Shown here piece after piece: positions 34,446-47,180 of a stretch of 64,000 nt of DNA (positions are counted from its first letter, which is position 1; the number at the start of each line of letters is the position of its first letter). Source of the stretch: Saururus chinensis. Lineage: Eukaryota; Streptophyta; Magnoliopsida; Piperales; Saururaceae. Where the stretch lies: NCBI GenBank assembly GCA_035235625.1, contig CP141145.1, positions 24,058,563-24,122,562 on the forward strand. Direction: 5' to 3'. The position numbers and the translations under genes were made by a program. A model generated the notes under the pieces. That model had not been told where the DNA came from, ran no database searches, and saw nothing but the letters and a program-made list of their open reading frames with translations.

Positions 34446-35430
34446 AGTAAATTGTAAAAAGTAAGACATGCACCGATCATGAATTGAAACGGATCCAAAA
34501 AATATTCTCTTATAAGAAACCAAGATAAGACCCATCTTCATAACTACGCACTACCTAAAGAATCAACTATTCACTACCTGTTATTTAGAGTCATATAAAG
34601 TCTACCTAAATAAATTTACTATACATGTTTCGTTTCTATAATATATTTGAGAAACTAATTAAGTCTACCATCAAACAACTTCTGATGAAACTATGTAAAA
34701 AACAAGTTCCATATTTAATTTCCTAAATAATAATGATAAAAAACCATACAATGAATAAATTTAGATAATTATCAATAAAAATAAGAGTTTTTTCCATATT
34801 ACCTAGCTCGATATACAAATATTTCATATTCCTTAGATTTTAATATTTAATCGCATATGACTTGTTTTCTATAGACCCAAGCTCTTATCTCATTATAGGT
34901 GAAACATTACCGACAATGACACAAATTTATATGAGCAAAATCAAAACACTCAGCATACAGAAAACAAAGCACCCACTTAAAGATGATCGATAGAAAGTAA
35001 AAAAATTTTCTTTCTCAATCCTGTGTTCCAGAGAACAAAATAGAATAAAGTCACCTCCCGGTTTCAATCCAAAAACTAAGTTCCTAGTTAAAAAAAAGAC
35101 AAAAATAACAAAATTCAAAATGGATAATCAAAGGAAGCCACTTTAGTGCTTGCTGAATTGCAACAAACATAATGTTCCGGCAATCTAAAAAACTAGGTTG
35201 CATTTAGAATGAATTGAAGGACTCCGGAGATTTGCCGCAAATGGAGATTGAACGCTGCAAAAAGAAAGGATTTTTGGAAGTACAATGAATCCGAATGAAA
35301 TTGGGTAGAGTACATCCACTCTGCATGACTTGCAAGACTTCTGAGAATACGAGAATGAGATGATGACTCCCACTAAACGGACCAAAGATCTCACGCTTCG
35401 CATGGCCTATGTCCAATACTTAATCCATGT
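34446..35430. other. No gene recognised
   Basis: AT-rich DNA. Minus-strand frames at 34927-35118 and 35185-35416 lack domains or splice context. Confidence 0.45.
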
Positions 35431-36320
35431 CGCATATACGATAACTTGATATGTCAATAAAACGTATTTTTGATAATACGATATATATTCTTTGAGCCAA
35501 CAACCCATAATATGATATCCTCTATATTGCATATACGATAACACAATATTTGTCATAGTGTGTTATCGATAACAAGATATGCTAATAATGTCTGCTATTG
35601 ATAATACAATATGCTACAATATCCTATATATTGCATATACAATAATACGATATTCGCCAAAGCATGTTATCGATAACAAGATATTTGCTATAGCGTATTA
35701 TTAATAACATGAGATTCGCCATAGTGTGTTATCGATAACATGATATTATGGCATAGCATGTTATCGATAATACGATATGCCAACAGGACGTGTTATTTAT
35801 TTTCATCTATGTCGCATATACTATAATATGATATTCATCGTAGCGTGTTATCGATAACACGATATTTGCCATAGCGTATTATCAATAACACGATATTCGC
35901 CATAGCGTATTATCGATAACACGATATTCGCCATAGCGTGTTATCAATAACATGATATTTGTCTTAGCGTGTTATTGATAACACGATATTCGTCATAGCG
36001 TGTTATCGATAACACGATATGCCAACAATGTATACTATTGATAATACAATATGCTATGATATCCTCTATATCACATATATGATAATACGATATTCGCCAA
36101 AGCGTGTTATCGATAACACGATATTTTGGCATAACGTGTTATCAATAACACGATATTCGCCATAGTGTGTTATCGATAACACGACATGCCAACAATACGT
36201 GTTGTTGATAATACAATACGATACAATATCTTCTATATCGTACATACGATAATACAATATTTCGCCAAAGTGTGTTATTAATAATACAATATTTAATTTA
36301 GCGTGTTAGTGATAACACGA
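35431..36320. repeat. Array of palindromic units built on CGTGTTATCGATAACACG
   Basis: Roughly 890 bp of repeats, basic period about 31 bp (TAGCGTGTTATCGATAACAC followed by GATATTCGCCA), with variants. Many units hold a perfect 18-bp palindrome centred on ATCGAT. Longer spacers with CTATATCGCATATACGATAA recur about every 150-200 bp, suggesting a higher-order pattern. Confidence 0.9.
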
Positions 36321-36392
36321 TATTTTAGTTCATCTTGTTCTTCACACTGTTTTTGTTTTCAAACAGTGTGAAGAACAAGATGAACTAAAATA
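36321..36392. repeat. Perfect 32-bp inverted repeat with an 8-nt loop
   Basis: The left arm 36321-36352 (starting TATTTTAGTTCATCTTGTTC) is the exact reverse complement of the right arm 36361-36392; the loop is TTGTTTTC. No mismatch was found. It abuts the palindromic array. Confidence 0.95.
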
Positions 36393-36906
36393 CCCACTTT
36401 ATATCCTCCTTGAATCTCATGCTCTCTAACAGATAGTAGTTTTTAGTACCCTTAAATCAGTCCTTAATTTCTTCAGTCTGTTCAAATGTATTCATTATAA
36501 GAAAAACAAGAAGCAAAAACTAGAGATTTACTAAGAGAGAAGAAAAGAATTGTGAAAATACTTTTGAGAAAAATGAGCCACATAACTCAGGTCCTCTATA
36601 CCATCTGGGTGCCGCATAGTCCTGCAGGTACACGAAAAAGTGAATCAACCATTGTCATCCTCTCCGAGGAAAAAGAATAAAACAAAAAGGTAAAGGCATG
36701 CCATAGCTATACAAATCTTCTCTCAAAATCAAATAGCAACAATAAATATGAGGACATTATGTTCAATATATTTGGACATTCCAACCAAACCTTAGCAGTT
36801 AAACAATAAAAAAACAGACTCATATATGTCCATTCAGATAGCTTTCTCTCCATATATTAAAATCTTTAAACCTCTGCGTAGCCTTTTGATTGTAATAATG
36901 GTTTCA

Positions 36907-37110
<204 letters not shown>

Positions 37111-39212
37111 TTAGTGTATATCAAAATACTAAAAATGTAAACTAAAAACGACAGTCATCAAAACCAACAACAAATGAAGAAAATGCCCATCTCCTAGTGG
37201 AAGACATAGCAGAGCATCCAGAATATTGTCACAAAAATTATTCACGTAAAAAAATAATGTAAGGAAGCTAAGCTGATTAAGATAATTGAACGAACAATCA
37301 AATCATTTCATAATTCCAGTTAAAATTGCGTCAAGTGCAATCCTATACAAGCATCAGTTTGCAAAGGAGTTCATGTCGACATATATACTTCCCCCTGCTT
37401 CAGAAATCTAACAAGCCTGCTTGGAAATGCTTCATATTAATTTACTGTCAACTTTGATTGGATAATTTTGCAGTCAATCACGAGTAACTAGAAAAGAAGT
37501 TAAAAAATCCAAAACGTTCTAATTTACACAACCTCAAAAACAATTTTTTGGTCAAAATGAAGAAGACAAACAATGAACAAACTCATAAATATCCAAAATT
37601 TGTTTAAAAATTAATGTATGGATCTATATTAATATATATTACAACAAAAATGATTATTAGCAATGCTTGTTATAAAAGCATCGCTAATGACTATTAGCGA
37701 TGCTTATTATAAAAGCATCACTAAGAGTCCAATCCCTAATGCTAATTAGAGAAGCTTTCATATGTGTCGCTAATAGTTAGTTATTAGCGATACTTATATC
37801 TGCGTTGCTAATATCAAATTTTTTTTATGACACTTTGTAAAGCGTCACAAATGGTAAATTATTGGCGATGCTTATTTACATGTGCTGATAAAAATTAATT
37901 ATTAGCAACTTGTTACAAAGCATCACTAATAAAAAGATATTCTAAAAAACATTAAAAATTATTAGCTACGCTGATTTTGGCGTCGTTAAAAAGAAAAATA
38001 AAAAAATTATTAACGACACTTTGAAAAGTGTCTCTAATAAAAAAATAAAAAAATATTAGTGATGCTTTTAAACACTTCACTAATAAAAAGGAAATATTAA
38101 AAAAATTATTAGCTACGCTTTTAAAAGCATTTCTAATAGAAAAATAAATATTAGTAATGTTTTTAAAAGCGTCGTTAATAGAAAAAAATAAAAAAAATCC
38201 CACCTCTGGTGGGATTTCAATGATGGGCTTTGACTAGGGGGAGGGCCTCCGGCAGGATCCGGGAGAAGAAGAGGGGAGGGGCTCTTGCCAAAGGCTGCCG
38301 AAGCTAGGGGAGTAGCTACCTAAGGGAGGCGGGCTGCGGCGGACTGAGGGGCTGGCAGCTGCCCAAGGGGGAAGGGCTGAGGGGCGGACAACGGACTGAT
38401 GGGCGCGGGCAGCGGCCATAGGGGAGAGGGCGGGATGGGGGAAGAGGGGTGTTTTATGTCCTGTGGGTGAAAATTTCACCGCACAATTAGAAATTCTCCC
38501 TTGCGGGCAAAATTTTTTTCCACTCGGACGAAATAAAAATTCATTTATTAGTGATGCTTCTAACTATGCGTCTCTAATAATAATCTTTTTGCGATGCTTC
38601 CTTAGAAGCTTCGCGAATAGAGATTATTTTTAAAATAAATAAAATCCTCTCTTGCTACCCCCCTCTCACTCTATACACTCTCTCTCCTCTCACTAATTTT
38701 TTATTATATATTATATTTTAAAATTAATAAAATAAAGTTACAATTTATTGTAGCAATGCATAGCAACATGAGTCGCTACTACCCTAAGTAGTCGCAATGC
38801 ATATGTTTATGTGTTGCTACTACTTAGGGTAATAGCCACGCATTTTGCTATGCATTGTTACTATAAATTTTAAAATTATTTAAATAATAATTTAAAAAAA
38901 TATTTACTGATTTAGACCACTTTGGGAAATATTTTCCACAGTGGTATTACTTTTTGCCACGCAGATGCTAGCCAAGCAGCTACTGGCGCTTGTATGACTT
39001 TTTTTTTATGTGATTTCATCCTTTGAAAGGACGAAATCAAGTTTAAGTTGATTTCGTCATTTCAAATGACAAAATCATTTTAAAAAAAATTAAGTGATTT
39101 CCTCCTTTAAAAAAAGACGAAATCACGAAATCACATGAATTTTTTAAAAAAAAGTGCATGGAGTTGTCATTTCTCTGTCACGATTACATGATCTTGCTGG
39201 TGTCGTCAGGCT

Positions 39213-39632
39213 GACTAGAGCAAGGATGTTGTAGTGAAAGAGCATCTTGACGATGCCGATGTCCCCTCCGGGGGTGCCGGAGATGTGGTCGAAATCCCAG
39301 CAGAAGATCTTGTAGAAGGGGTCGCAGTTGTAGATGCGGAAGTTGCAATCGGTGCCGGAGGTAAAGTAGTCGTGGTCTTGATTGAAGGAGAGGTGGGGGA
39401 GGGTGGGAGGGGGACTTGAAGTCGGGGGTAGAATTTTCGGGGGAGGGGAGATGATGATGGGAGGGGGGACGGAGAAACTCGAAAGCAAGGAACACGAGTC
39501 CTTGTCGCTGGAGTCCAAAAGATAGAGCTGCGTTGGATCGGAGAGGAAGCTACCTGGGTCCAGGTCAGGGTTGGTGGGATCAAGGTTGGGGCCGGAGAGG
39601 GGTGAAGGGGAGGTGATGGAAAGGGCATCCAT
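39213..39632 (-). pseudogene. Captured first exon of an ATG18a-like gene
   Basis: From an ATG at 39632 the minus strand encodes about 140 residues: a Pro/Ser-rich leader, then [20 protein letters not shown] and [18 protein letters not shown], followed by [14 protein letters not shown]. This matches the start of the WD-repeat (PROPPIN) protein ATG18a, which binds PI3P in autophagosome formation. The reading is uninterrupted across the exon and stops matching after ILALV, a point I believe to be an exon border. No further WD repeats follow. It lies within the CACTA element, so it is transposon-carried cargo. Confidence 0.75.
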
Positions 39633-40113
39633 CAACCAATGGGGCAAGGAGGGATATGGAGGAGGGGGCGATACGGTGGATTTAAAAAATTAAGTGATCA
39701 ATTACATGTTGTATGTGTTATTTGTCAAATTATCATAATCAATTACCTGTATGTATTACTTGTCATAATAAGTTGACTTTTACTGTTTTATATCACATCT
39801 TAAAGCATGCTGTTATATTTGATAAACATACTTCAAATGATTTATCATAATCAGTTGACTAAAATTATTTCTTTTGGAAAAATCAAATGTGATTTCTTAT
39901 TTCACCAAGTTGCTTTTCCCAACCAAATGCCCGCCAAGACAACATAGGAGAGATCTAGGCTAGCAATCAAAACACCCACTGCGAAAGTAAATAGATGACA
40001 ACCAGCGAGAGCCAAATTATTAGTTTAAAGCACCAACGCCTGTCTTGCTCAAGATTCTCAGCAACTTTAGAGCCGGCTAGCTAAAATGGCTCCACAGCTA
40101 GCGGCTGGATCGT

Positions 40114-40452
40114 GTGAACTACACGGCCCAAGCTATGGCCAACTGCGGCTGGCAAATGCTCTCGGTGGAGGAGGTGATGCGGGTGGCTGGTGCTCGGTAC
40201 ATACAATTCGCAGACCAGAAAATGGAAGACAATAACCTGGCCTCACTGACCCACCCCTTTGGCTCCATGCTATGCAGCCTCTCGCAAGAGGAGACGAAGG
40301 ACGTGGAGCTGGCCCATATTCTCCTGGCAGCAGCAGAGAGGGTGGTGACAGCAACCTCTCACGGGAGGAGACGAAGGACATGGAGCTGGCTCATATTCTC
40401 CTGGCAGCAACAAGAGGTCGTTGAGTGCAATGAGTGGATTTCAGCTTTATGA
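40114..40452 (+). pseudogene. Captured GRAS-family fragment with internal duplication
   Basis: The plus strand encodes VMRVAGARYIQFADQ, then THPFGSMLCSLSQEETKDVE and LAHILLAAAERV, like the segment just before and at the start of the GRAS domain in DELLA/SCL-type regulators. After this a 90-bp stretch is duplicated in tandem (GAGGAGACGAAGGAC...CTCCTGGCAGCA occurs twice), which disrupts the reading. About 250 bp of further GC-rich sequence (40450-40700) follows and may be another captured piece that I do not recognise. It is cargo inside the CACTA element. Confidence 0.45.
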
Positions 40453-41039
40453 CAATAACCTATTGTCGCCGTCGCCACCCTCTAGAAGGGTGAGTCGTGG
40501 CAGCTCTCTGTGCCGAGCAACTGGTCGGGCCGGACGCTTTGCACGATGGAGGCTAGAGCCCAGGTGGTTCTGGGGCTGGTTCTCGGTGCTTCTAGCCTTA
40601 CCGACATTGTGGCCCAAGTTGCAGGAGATGCCCAACCAGCTGCATGGGTTCGGGTGGGATGGGAAGCCCCATGGTGAAATCGTCATTCGAAACAACAAAA
40701 TCACCTTAGCGAATTCACTTAACTTTTTTTATACGAGAAGGACGAAATTAGCTTTAAGTGGATTTCGTCCTTCCAAATGATGAAATTAGGTAGGGGGAAG
40801 GTTTCGTCGTTTCAAATCAACTTAAATTTGATTTCGTCATTCCAAACAATAAAATCAGTTAAATTTTTTTAAAAAAAACCACATAGGCGCCAGCGGCTTC
40901 GTGGTAAAAAACAACATCACTTTAGAAAATATTTCCCAAAGTGGTTTAATTTGGTAATTATTTTTTTTAAATTATTATTTAAATAATTTTCTCTTTAATT
41001 TATTTATTTTAAAATATAATATCTAATAAATAAATTTAA

Positions 41040-42370
41040 AATCTAAATTAAATTCTCCCCCCTCTATCTCTCTATGTCCCTCCCTCCCTCTCCTCTCTCT
41101 CACTCTTCTCCTTTCTCCTTCCCTCTCTTTTTCTCTCTCCCACCTCTCTCCTTTCTCCTCCTCTCTCTTTTTCTCCCCATCTCTCTCTTTTATTATCTAT
41201 TATATTTTACAATTAATTTTTTTTAAAAATATATAGTAGTAACACATAGAAAAATGCAATGCTACTACCTACTATGTGTTGCTACTATATTTTTTTAATT
41301 TTTTTTAATTTTAAAATATAATATATAATAAAATCCTCTCACTCTACCCTCTATCCTCTCTCTCTTTTTTTCTCTCTCCTCTCTCTCTTTTTCTCTCTCC
41401 CCCTCTCTCTCACTATTCTCTCTCTACCTCTCTCCCCTCTTTCACTATACTCTCTCTACCTCTCTTCCTCCTGTCCTCTCTCTCCTTTCCACCCTCTCTC
41501 TCACACACTATTCTTTCTCTCTCTACCTCTCTCTTCCTCCTCTCCTCTCTCTGTACCCTCTCTCCCCTCTCCCCTCTCCTCTCTACCTCTCCCATCCCCT
41601 TCTCTCCCTTTCTCTCTCACCCTCTCTATTTTATTATCTATTATATTTTAAAATTAATAAGAAAATTGATAAAAAAATATAGTAGCGACGCATAGAAAAA
41701 TGCATTGCTACTACCCTATGGAGTAGCAACACAGAAAAATGCATTGCTACTATCCTATGTAGTAGCAACGCATTCTGCTATACATTGCTACTATATTTTT
41801 TTTAATTTTTTTATTAATTAAAAACTAATATATAATAAAATCTTCTCTCTCTTTTCTCCCCTCTCTCTCACTATTCTCTCTCTACCACTCTCTTCTATCT
41901 CTCATCTCTCTCCCCTCTCTCTTCTCTCACTACGTTTCTCTTCCCCTTCACTCTCTTTCTATCTCCCCTTCTCTCTCCTTTATTATATATTATATTTTAA
42001 AATTAATAAAAAAATTAAAAAAATGCATCAGCGATACATAGCAAAATGCATCGCTACTACATTAGGTAGTGGCGACGCATACACTTATGCATCACTAGGT
42101 AGTAGCGACACATTTTGCAATGCGTTGCTAATATATTTTATTTTTTTTATTAATTTAAACATATAATATATAATAAAAAATTGTCAAAAAACTAAATTAA
42201 ATTATCCCCCCTCTATCTCTCCTCTTCACTCTCTCTCCTCAATCTCTTCTCTCTCCCTCCCTCTCTCTTCTCCTCTATCTCTCCTCTCGTGTCTGCTCTC
42301 TCTTCTCCTCTCTCCATTCCCCCTCTCTCTTCTCTCCCTCTCTCTCCTCTCTCTTCTTTCTTTGTCCCCC
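41040..42370. repeat. CT-rich low-complexity tracts inside the CACTA element
   Basis: Three long pyrimidine runs (about 41050-41640, 41840-41980, 42190-42370) made of CTCTCTC and CCTC words, each set between near-identical AT-rich and GTAGCAACGCAT blocks. This suggests internal segment duplication. Confidence 0.85.
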
Positions 42371-44089
42371 TTCTTTCCAGCTCCAAGGAGGAGTGGGGAT
42401 AAAATAGAGGTTTATTTATTTATTTATTATACATAAAAATAATAAATAAAATATATTATATTTATAAAGTTTTTTAAAAAATTTAAAATAATAAAATAAA
42501 ACTGTTATAGACAATTTTAAAAAGTGTCGCAAATAGTAGTATTATTAGCAACGCTTTTAAAAAAACATCGCTAATTAAGGATGTCACTGGGTCGGGTTTT
42601 GCTAAACCCAAACCCGATACCATTTATGAAATGGTAAACCTGAATTTGATATTCGGGTTGAATTTGAAAACCCAAACCATACCCATTAGAGTCAGGTTGA
42701 GTTGGGTTTAATCAAAATATAAAGAAAAATATAAAAAATTTATATTTATAACCTTATTCTAGTCGGGTTTTGCCAAACCTAGACCCGATACCATTTAAGA
42801 AATAGTAAACCCAAATCTGACCAAAATAGCTATACGGTTTGAATTTGAAAACCCAAACCCAACCCATTAGGGTTGGGTTGGATCTGATTTTACTTTATAG
42901 TCTTAAATATTTTTTTATAAAATAATTTTATTTTATTTGCGATGAATTTTTTTAAGCATCCCTAATAGTATAACTATTAGCAACACTTTAATAAAATTGT
43001 TGCTATTAGTAATAATATTTGCGACGCTTTTATAAAAGTGTCGCAAATAGTTATAATTTTTTATTTTTAAATTTTTTTTATAACTATTAGCCACGCTTTG
43101 TGAAAAGCATTGTTAATAGTTATAAATTTTGTCACACTATGATATGCATTGCAAATAGTAATTTTTAGTGACACTTTGTGAAGTATCGCTAATAAAAGCA
43201 TCGCAAGTAGTCATTTTTATTGTAGTGATATGCATTTCATTGTTTATTCTCCCTTCAGAGTTCAGGCAATTTTTCTGTCAACAAAAAAGTCCCAAATCAA
43301 GCAAGAGTCACTAAATTCTCAGATTCGTTTACAAACTTCATAATGGCCATTCAAAATAAATAATATCTACACAAGCATAAAATCAACCAGACACATGCAG
43401 TATGAACATATTTTAGTGCACGAAGTAGCTGATACAAAAAAATTGACAGTGTTCCCTCGTCAAATCATCATTAGACTTGATGACCTGATGAATATCTAAT
43501 TCCATCAACTCAAAAACAACCTAAATATCCTTAAAATCCCTTCTGGAAGGCTGTAACATAATGTACTTAATTTCAACTATGTTTGGATGCCTCAGTAGTC
43601 TAAGCAACTTTACCTCACGTAGGATTCAAGTAGCATCAGATATGTGCAAAAAAATATGATGAATTTTCTTTATTGCCTCTTTTTCTCCTATGTGTGTATC
43701 TACTATAGAGCAGACAACCATAGCTCCCCTTTCCAATGACCTCCTAAATGTTCATTTAAAAATGTTTAATCTTGCACCTGTTAAATGCCCCAAGTATCAA
43801 TCGATTACAACTAGTCAAGGAAAGTTCTTCAATGTGTCATATGACTCATATTGCTGAATTGATCGACCATGTTGAATCAGTTGGTAGCATGCCCTAATCC
43901 ACTATACCATTTTAAATGCCCTAATAATAAAAGCAACTGCAACTCTACCAAGCTCCATCATTGCATTCTCTATAACAACAAAAGTAAGTATATAATAAGA
44001 AGCCCACTAGACCCTTTTAAATGAACAAGTAGAAAAGGAATATGAATTAAAATGAGTAATAAGTGTATTTGCCCCTTACCATAAGAGCA

Positions 44090-46300
44090 TTGGTTAATTC
44101 CTCACGCAAATGATTCATAAAGCTCACATCTTCTAGATTTCCTGCCTCTAATGGTGGCTCAACATGATCAGATGGATCAAGAGTTACATTGTTTGCGCTC
44201 ATATTCCTCAAAAAGCTTATCACTCACAACACATTGAATAATAAGCTTTTGAAAAAAAATGTAAATAGCTACACATGAGGTGACAATGTCTCTTTGGATA
44301 TTAAAGGAGAAAGATGTCATTTCTCTCAAGATGGGATGCCTTTTTTTAACACTCCAAAGGCTCTCTCAATTACATTTCTAAACTTTTCATGAGCATGATT
44401 AAATGTTTCTTCTCTTGTCCCCATTGGAGCAAATAGCCTAAAGTCCGGTAACCAATACTGTACATTTCGATATGGCATCAAAAAATATCGCTTGTTTATA
44501 TATGTAGCATCACCTAGATAATATTTATCTACATTATAAAAAATAATGAACACTTTTAATATGATACACTACGAGTAGATAGAATGTCTTGTAATATGTA
44601 AGAAATAATTCTTACCATGTGAAGGGAATGGAAAGTTATTACTTTGGTTAGAAATGACTTCTTGTAGCACCTAATAATCATGTGTTGTTCTCTCCCATCC
44701 AGGCCATATATAAATAAATATCATGTTAAAATCACATACACCTAAAACATTTTGATAGCAGATCACTCCACCTCTACCTCTATAGGGAATTTACTTTTCT
44801 AATGGTACAATGGGATGGACAAGAGTATTGTCGATTGTACCAGCTACACCCTATGTATCATCAAAAGTTCTATTTCAATAAATAACAATTGTAATACACT
44901 TACATTACAGCCATAATTTAAATAAGTTGGGCACCTTGAAAATCCTACGCAATTGTCAGTGGTGCTATTTGCTCATGAGGTTCATTCCATGTGGCTGGTA
45001 CAATTACTTAGCAAACTCCATCATTGCTTCTAAAACCTCATGGAAATATTTCTGAACTATCTGCGTAAAGTGTTGAAAACGCCATTTTATCACATGATAT
45101 CACTCATTGTGAGCGAGGATGGTGCAAAACATGGCCATCTTCTCCTCTATGGATACATATTTACTATTTGCAATCCACCCCTTTTGTCTAAAGTGAGAAC
45201 AAAGAAACACAAAAGCCTTTTGGGTTATCCTCATTAAATCAAAGCATTGTCTTGAACTATCCGTTAACAATTCTTCTGTGTACATTTCTTTAGTGAGCAA
45301 TGAAGTGTTGTCACTTATATGAGGCCTCTTTTTACGCAATTTAAGCCACTTCCATGCAAGGCTAGTAAAAAGAATCTTCATTTCCTATCTATCCCCATCT
45401 GTTATTTATGTAAAGCATAAATTCACATCCATATATGCAAAACAATGCAAATAATCTAACAAATAAGTGCTTCATAACTCATTAACATAATAAGACAATT
45501 GAATTGTCACATAAAACTAGAAATGTTGCAACATCCAAAGACAAAACTATACTTGAAATCTTCCAACAAGTCAAATACTCAACAAAAAATACATGTAATC
45601 ATCAAAGACAAAATGCGCTCAAACACATCACTCTATCCTAATCATCCTTCCAGAATCCATATCAATTGGCCATCCTCTTGATCCATTCCAACTTCAAATT
45701 AGCTTCCATGTCTTGAATAGACATTCATTGCTCTCTCATGACTTTCTTCTCCATAAACAAGCATATCATTGCTATGTAGTGGGGGTCTCTTTGTGAAATT
45801 CCCGTCTCCTTCAACTTTTCATTGCAAGCTTTAGGAGATGGGCAAGAGTACTTATCATCCATCTTTAAGACTAAATCTTGAATGTTCTCTTCAAGATCCG
45901 TCATTGACTGTCTTGACCTCTTCCTACTAGAGTTTGAAGTCTCCATATCGGTGGATTCTAGAATGGTTGAGTTAGTAGATTCTATGTGAGAAGAAGACTC
46001 ACAAACACAATCATTTGGCCTTGGGCGGTTTGACATGGGAGCCCTTGCAGCATCCCCGGTAGCATATGTATGATCAAATAGATTCTTTATCAATTCAGGA
46101 ATTTGGGGTCCACTGTTTTTAAATTTACTTGCATCAAGATGACTTTGTTTTCATTCTAACATAAACTATAAACATACTAATAATAAAAAAAAGTTAAGCT
46201 AACTATATAGACAGTATGAAGTACATTATTTTACCTTAATATAGTCATCACACATATCTTCCGACCAGTCCTAACTGCATGGAGTTCAAAAATTAATTTT
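44090..46300 (-). mobile_element. Decayed autonomous PIF/Harbinger transposon (ORF1 and transposase)
   Basis: Minus strand. An ORF1 with Myb/SANT-like features runs about 46290-45725 (EDWSEDMCDDYIK, then KFKNSGPQIPELIKNLFDHT and YATGDAARAP). The DDE transposase follows: N-terminus at 45381-45100 (LMRITQKAFVFLCSHFRQKG, then YVSIEEKMAMF), a broken middle at about 44950-44600 (IPYRGRGG-like, then FTYVWPGWEG-like remnants), and the C-terminal part from 44553 (YYLGDATYINKRYFLMPYRN, then NVIERAFGVLKKG), continuing with a frame break to FEEYE near 44200. The expected DGTH catalytic motif has become VDNT, and several stops and shifts are present, so it is inactive. The two-gene layout is that of the superfamily. 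Terminal repeats were not found. Confidence 0.8.
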
Positions 46301-46384
46301 TTTCATTCAAAAGTTATTAACCCAAAATAGAAGAATTAGAGAAAACTAATTTCAAGAAGAAAAAAAAGCTTAGAAACATGATGG

Positions 46385-47180
46385 TAAGTAAAAGGCTTTG
46401 TAAAGTGTCACAAATAGTAAATTATTGGTTATGCTTATTTACATGTGCAGCTAAAAATTAATTATTTGCAACTCCTTATAAAGCGTCGCTAATAGAAAAA
46501 TATTCTAAAAATATTAAAAATTATTAGTGACGTTGATTTTGGCATCCTTAAAAAGAAAAAATAAAAAAAAGTTATTAGCGACACTTTGAAAAGTGTCTCT
46601 AATAAAAAATAAAATAATATAAAAATTATTAACGATGCTTTTAAACGCGTCACTAATAAAAATGAAATATTAAAAACTTTATTAGCGATACTTTTAAAAG
46701 CATTGCTAATAGAAAAAAAAATTAAAAAAACATCCCACCTTGGGTGGGATTTCGGGGAGGGGCTCCAATAGGATCCTGAAGAAGAAGGGGAGGGGCTCCG
46801 GTTGAAGGCTGCCGGAGCCGAGGAAGGGGGAGAAGAAGAGGGGGGGGGGGGGGGCACGACGGCTGCCTTGGGGGGGGGGGGGGGGGCTGCGACAGACTGA
46901 GGGGCTAGCGACGGATAGAGGGGGGTGGGCAGCGACCGCAGGGGAGGGGGTGGGGAAAGATGGGGGTTTTATGTGAGGCTGGGGGAAATTTCTCCCGTGC
47001 GAGCAAAATTTTTGCCCACTTAGACAAAATAAAATTTTATTTATTAGCGACGCTTAATCAATAGTGGTGCAAATTGTAAATATTTGTGATGCTTTTAACT
47101 ATGCATCACTAATAATAGTCCTTTTGCGATACTTGCTTAAAAGTGTTGCAAATAATATAAGCGTCACAAATAAGATTATT
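46385..47180. mobile_element. Fragment of a second CACTA copy of the same family
   Basis: Resembles 37825-38640 segment by segment: the TTTGTAAAGTGTCACAAATA start, AAGCGTCGCTAAT motifs, CCCACCTTGGGTGGGATTTC, a GGATCCTGAAGAAGAAGGGG run and the TTAGCGACGCTT tail. It lacks the outer end. Two runs of 15-17 G (46840-46854 and 46870-46886) replace a GGGGCTG-rich part of the other copy. Confidence 0.8.

Larger units (their letters stand above)
37637..43227. mobile_element. Non-autonomous CACTA element carrying host gene fragments
   Basis: The right end, read inward, is CACTACAATAAAAATGACTA; the left end is TATTACAACAAAAATGATTA, a slightly decayed match continuing about 12 more bases. ATA flanks both sides (37634-37636 and 43228-43230), the 3-bp CACTA target duplication. 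Both sub-ends are packed with direct and inverted copies of TTAGCGATGCTT / AAGCATCGCTAA and GTAGCAACGCAT motifs, as in En/Spm elements. No transposase was found in its 5.6 kb. Instead it holds an ATG18a-like exon, a GRAS-like fragment and long CT-rich tracts. It was inserted into the MAP kinase gene. Confidence 0.85.

Noticed and set aside
35431-36320. CRISPR-like regular repeat array
   Set aside because: The host is a plant, there are no unique spacers, and the units are themselves palindromic and diverged. It is a tandem repeat.
39215-39628. Alternative frames over the ATG18a-like exon
   Set aside because: They are Pro/Ser/Arg-rich shadows; only the frame from 39632 matches the family.
41413-41595. 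Arg/Glu-rich minus-strand frame
   Set aside because: It is the translation of a CT-rich low-complexity tract.
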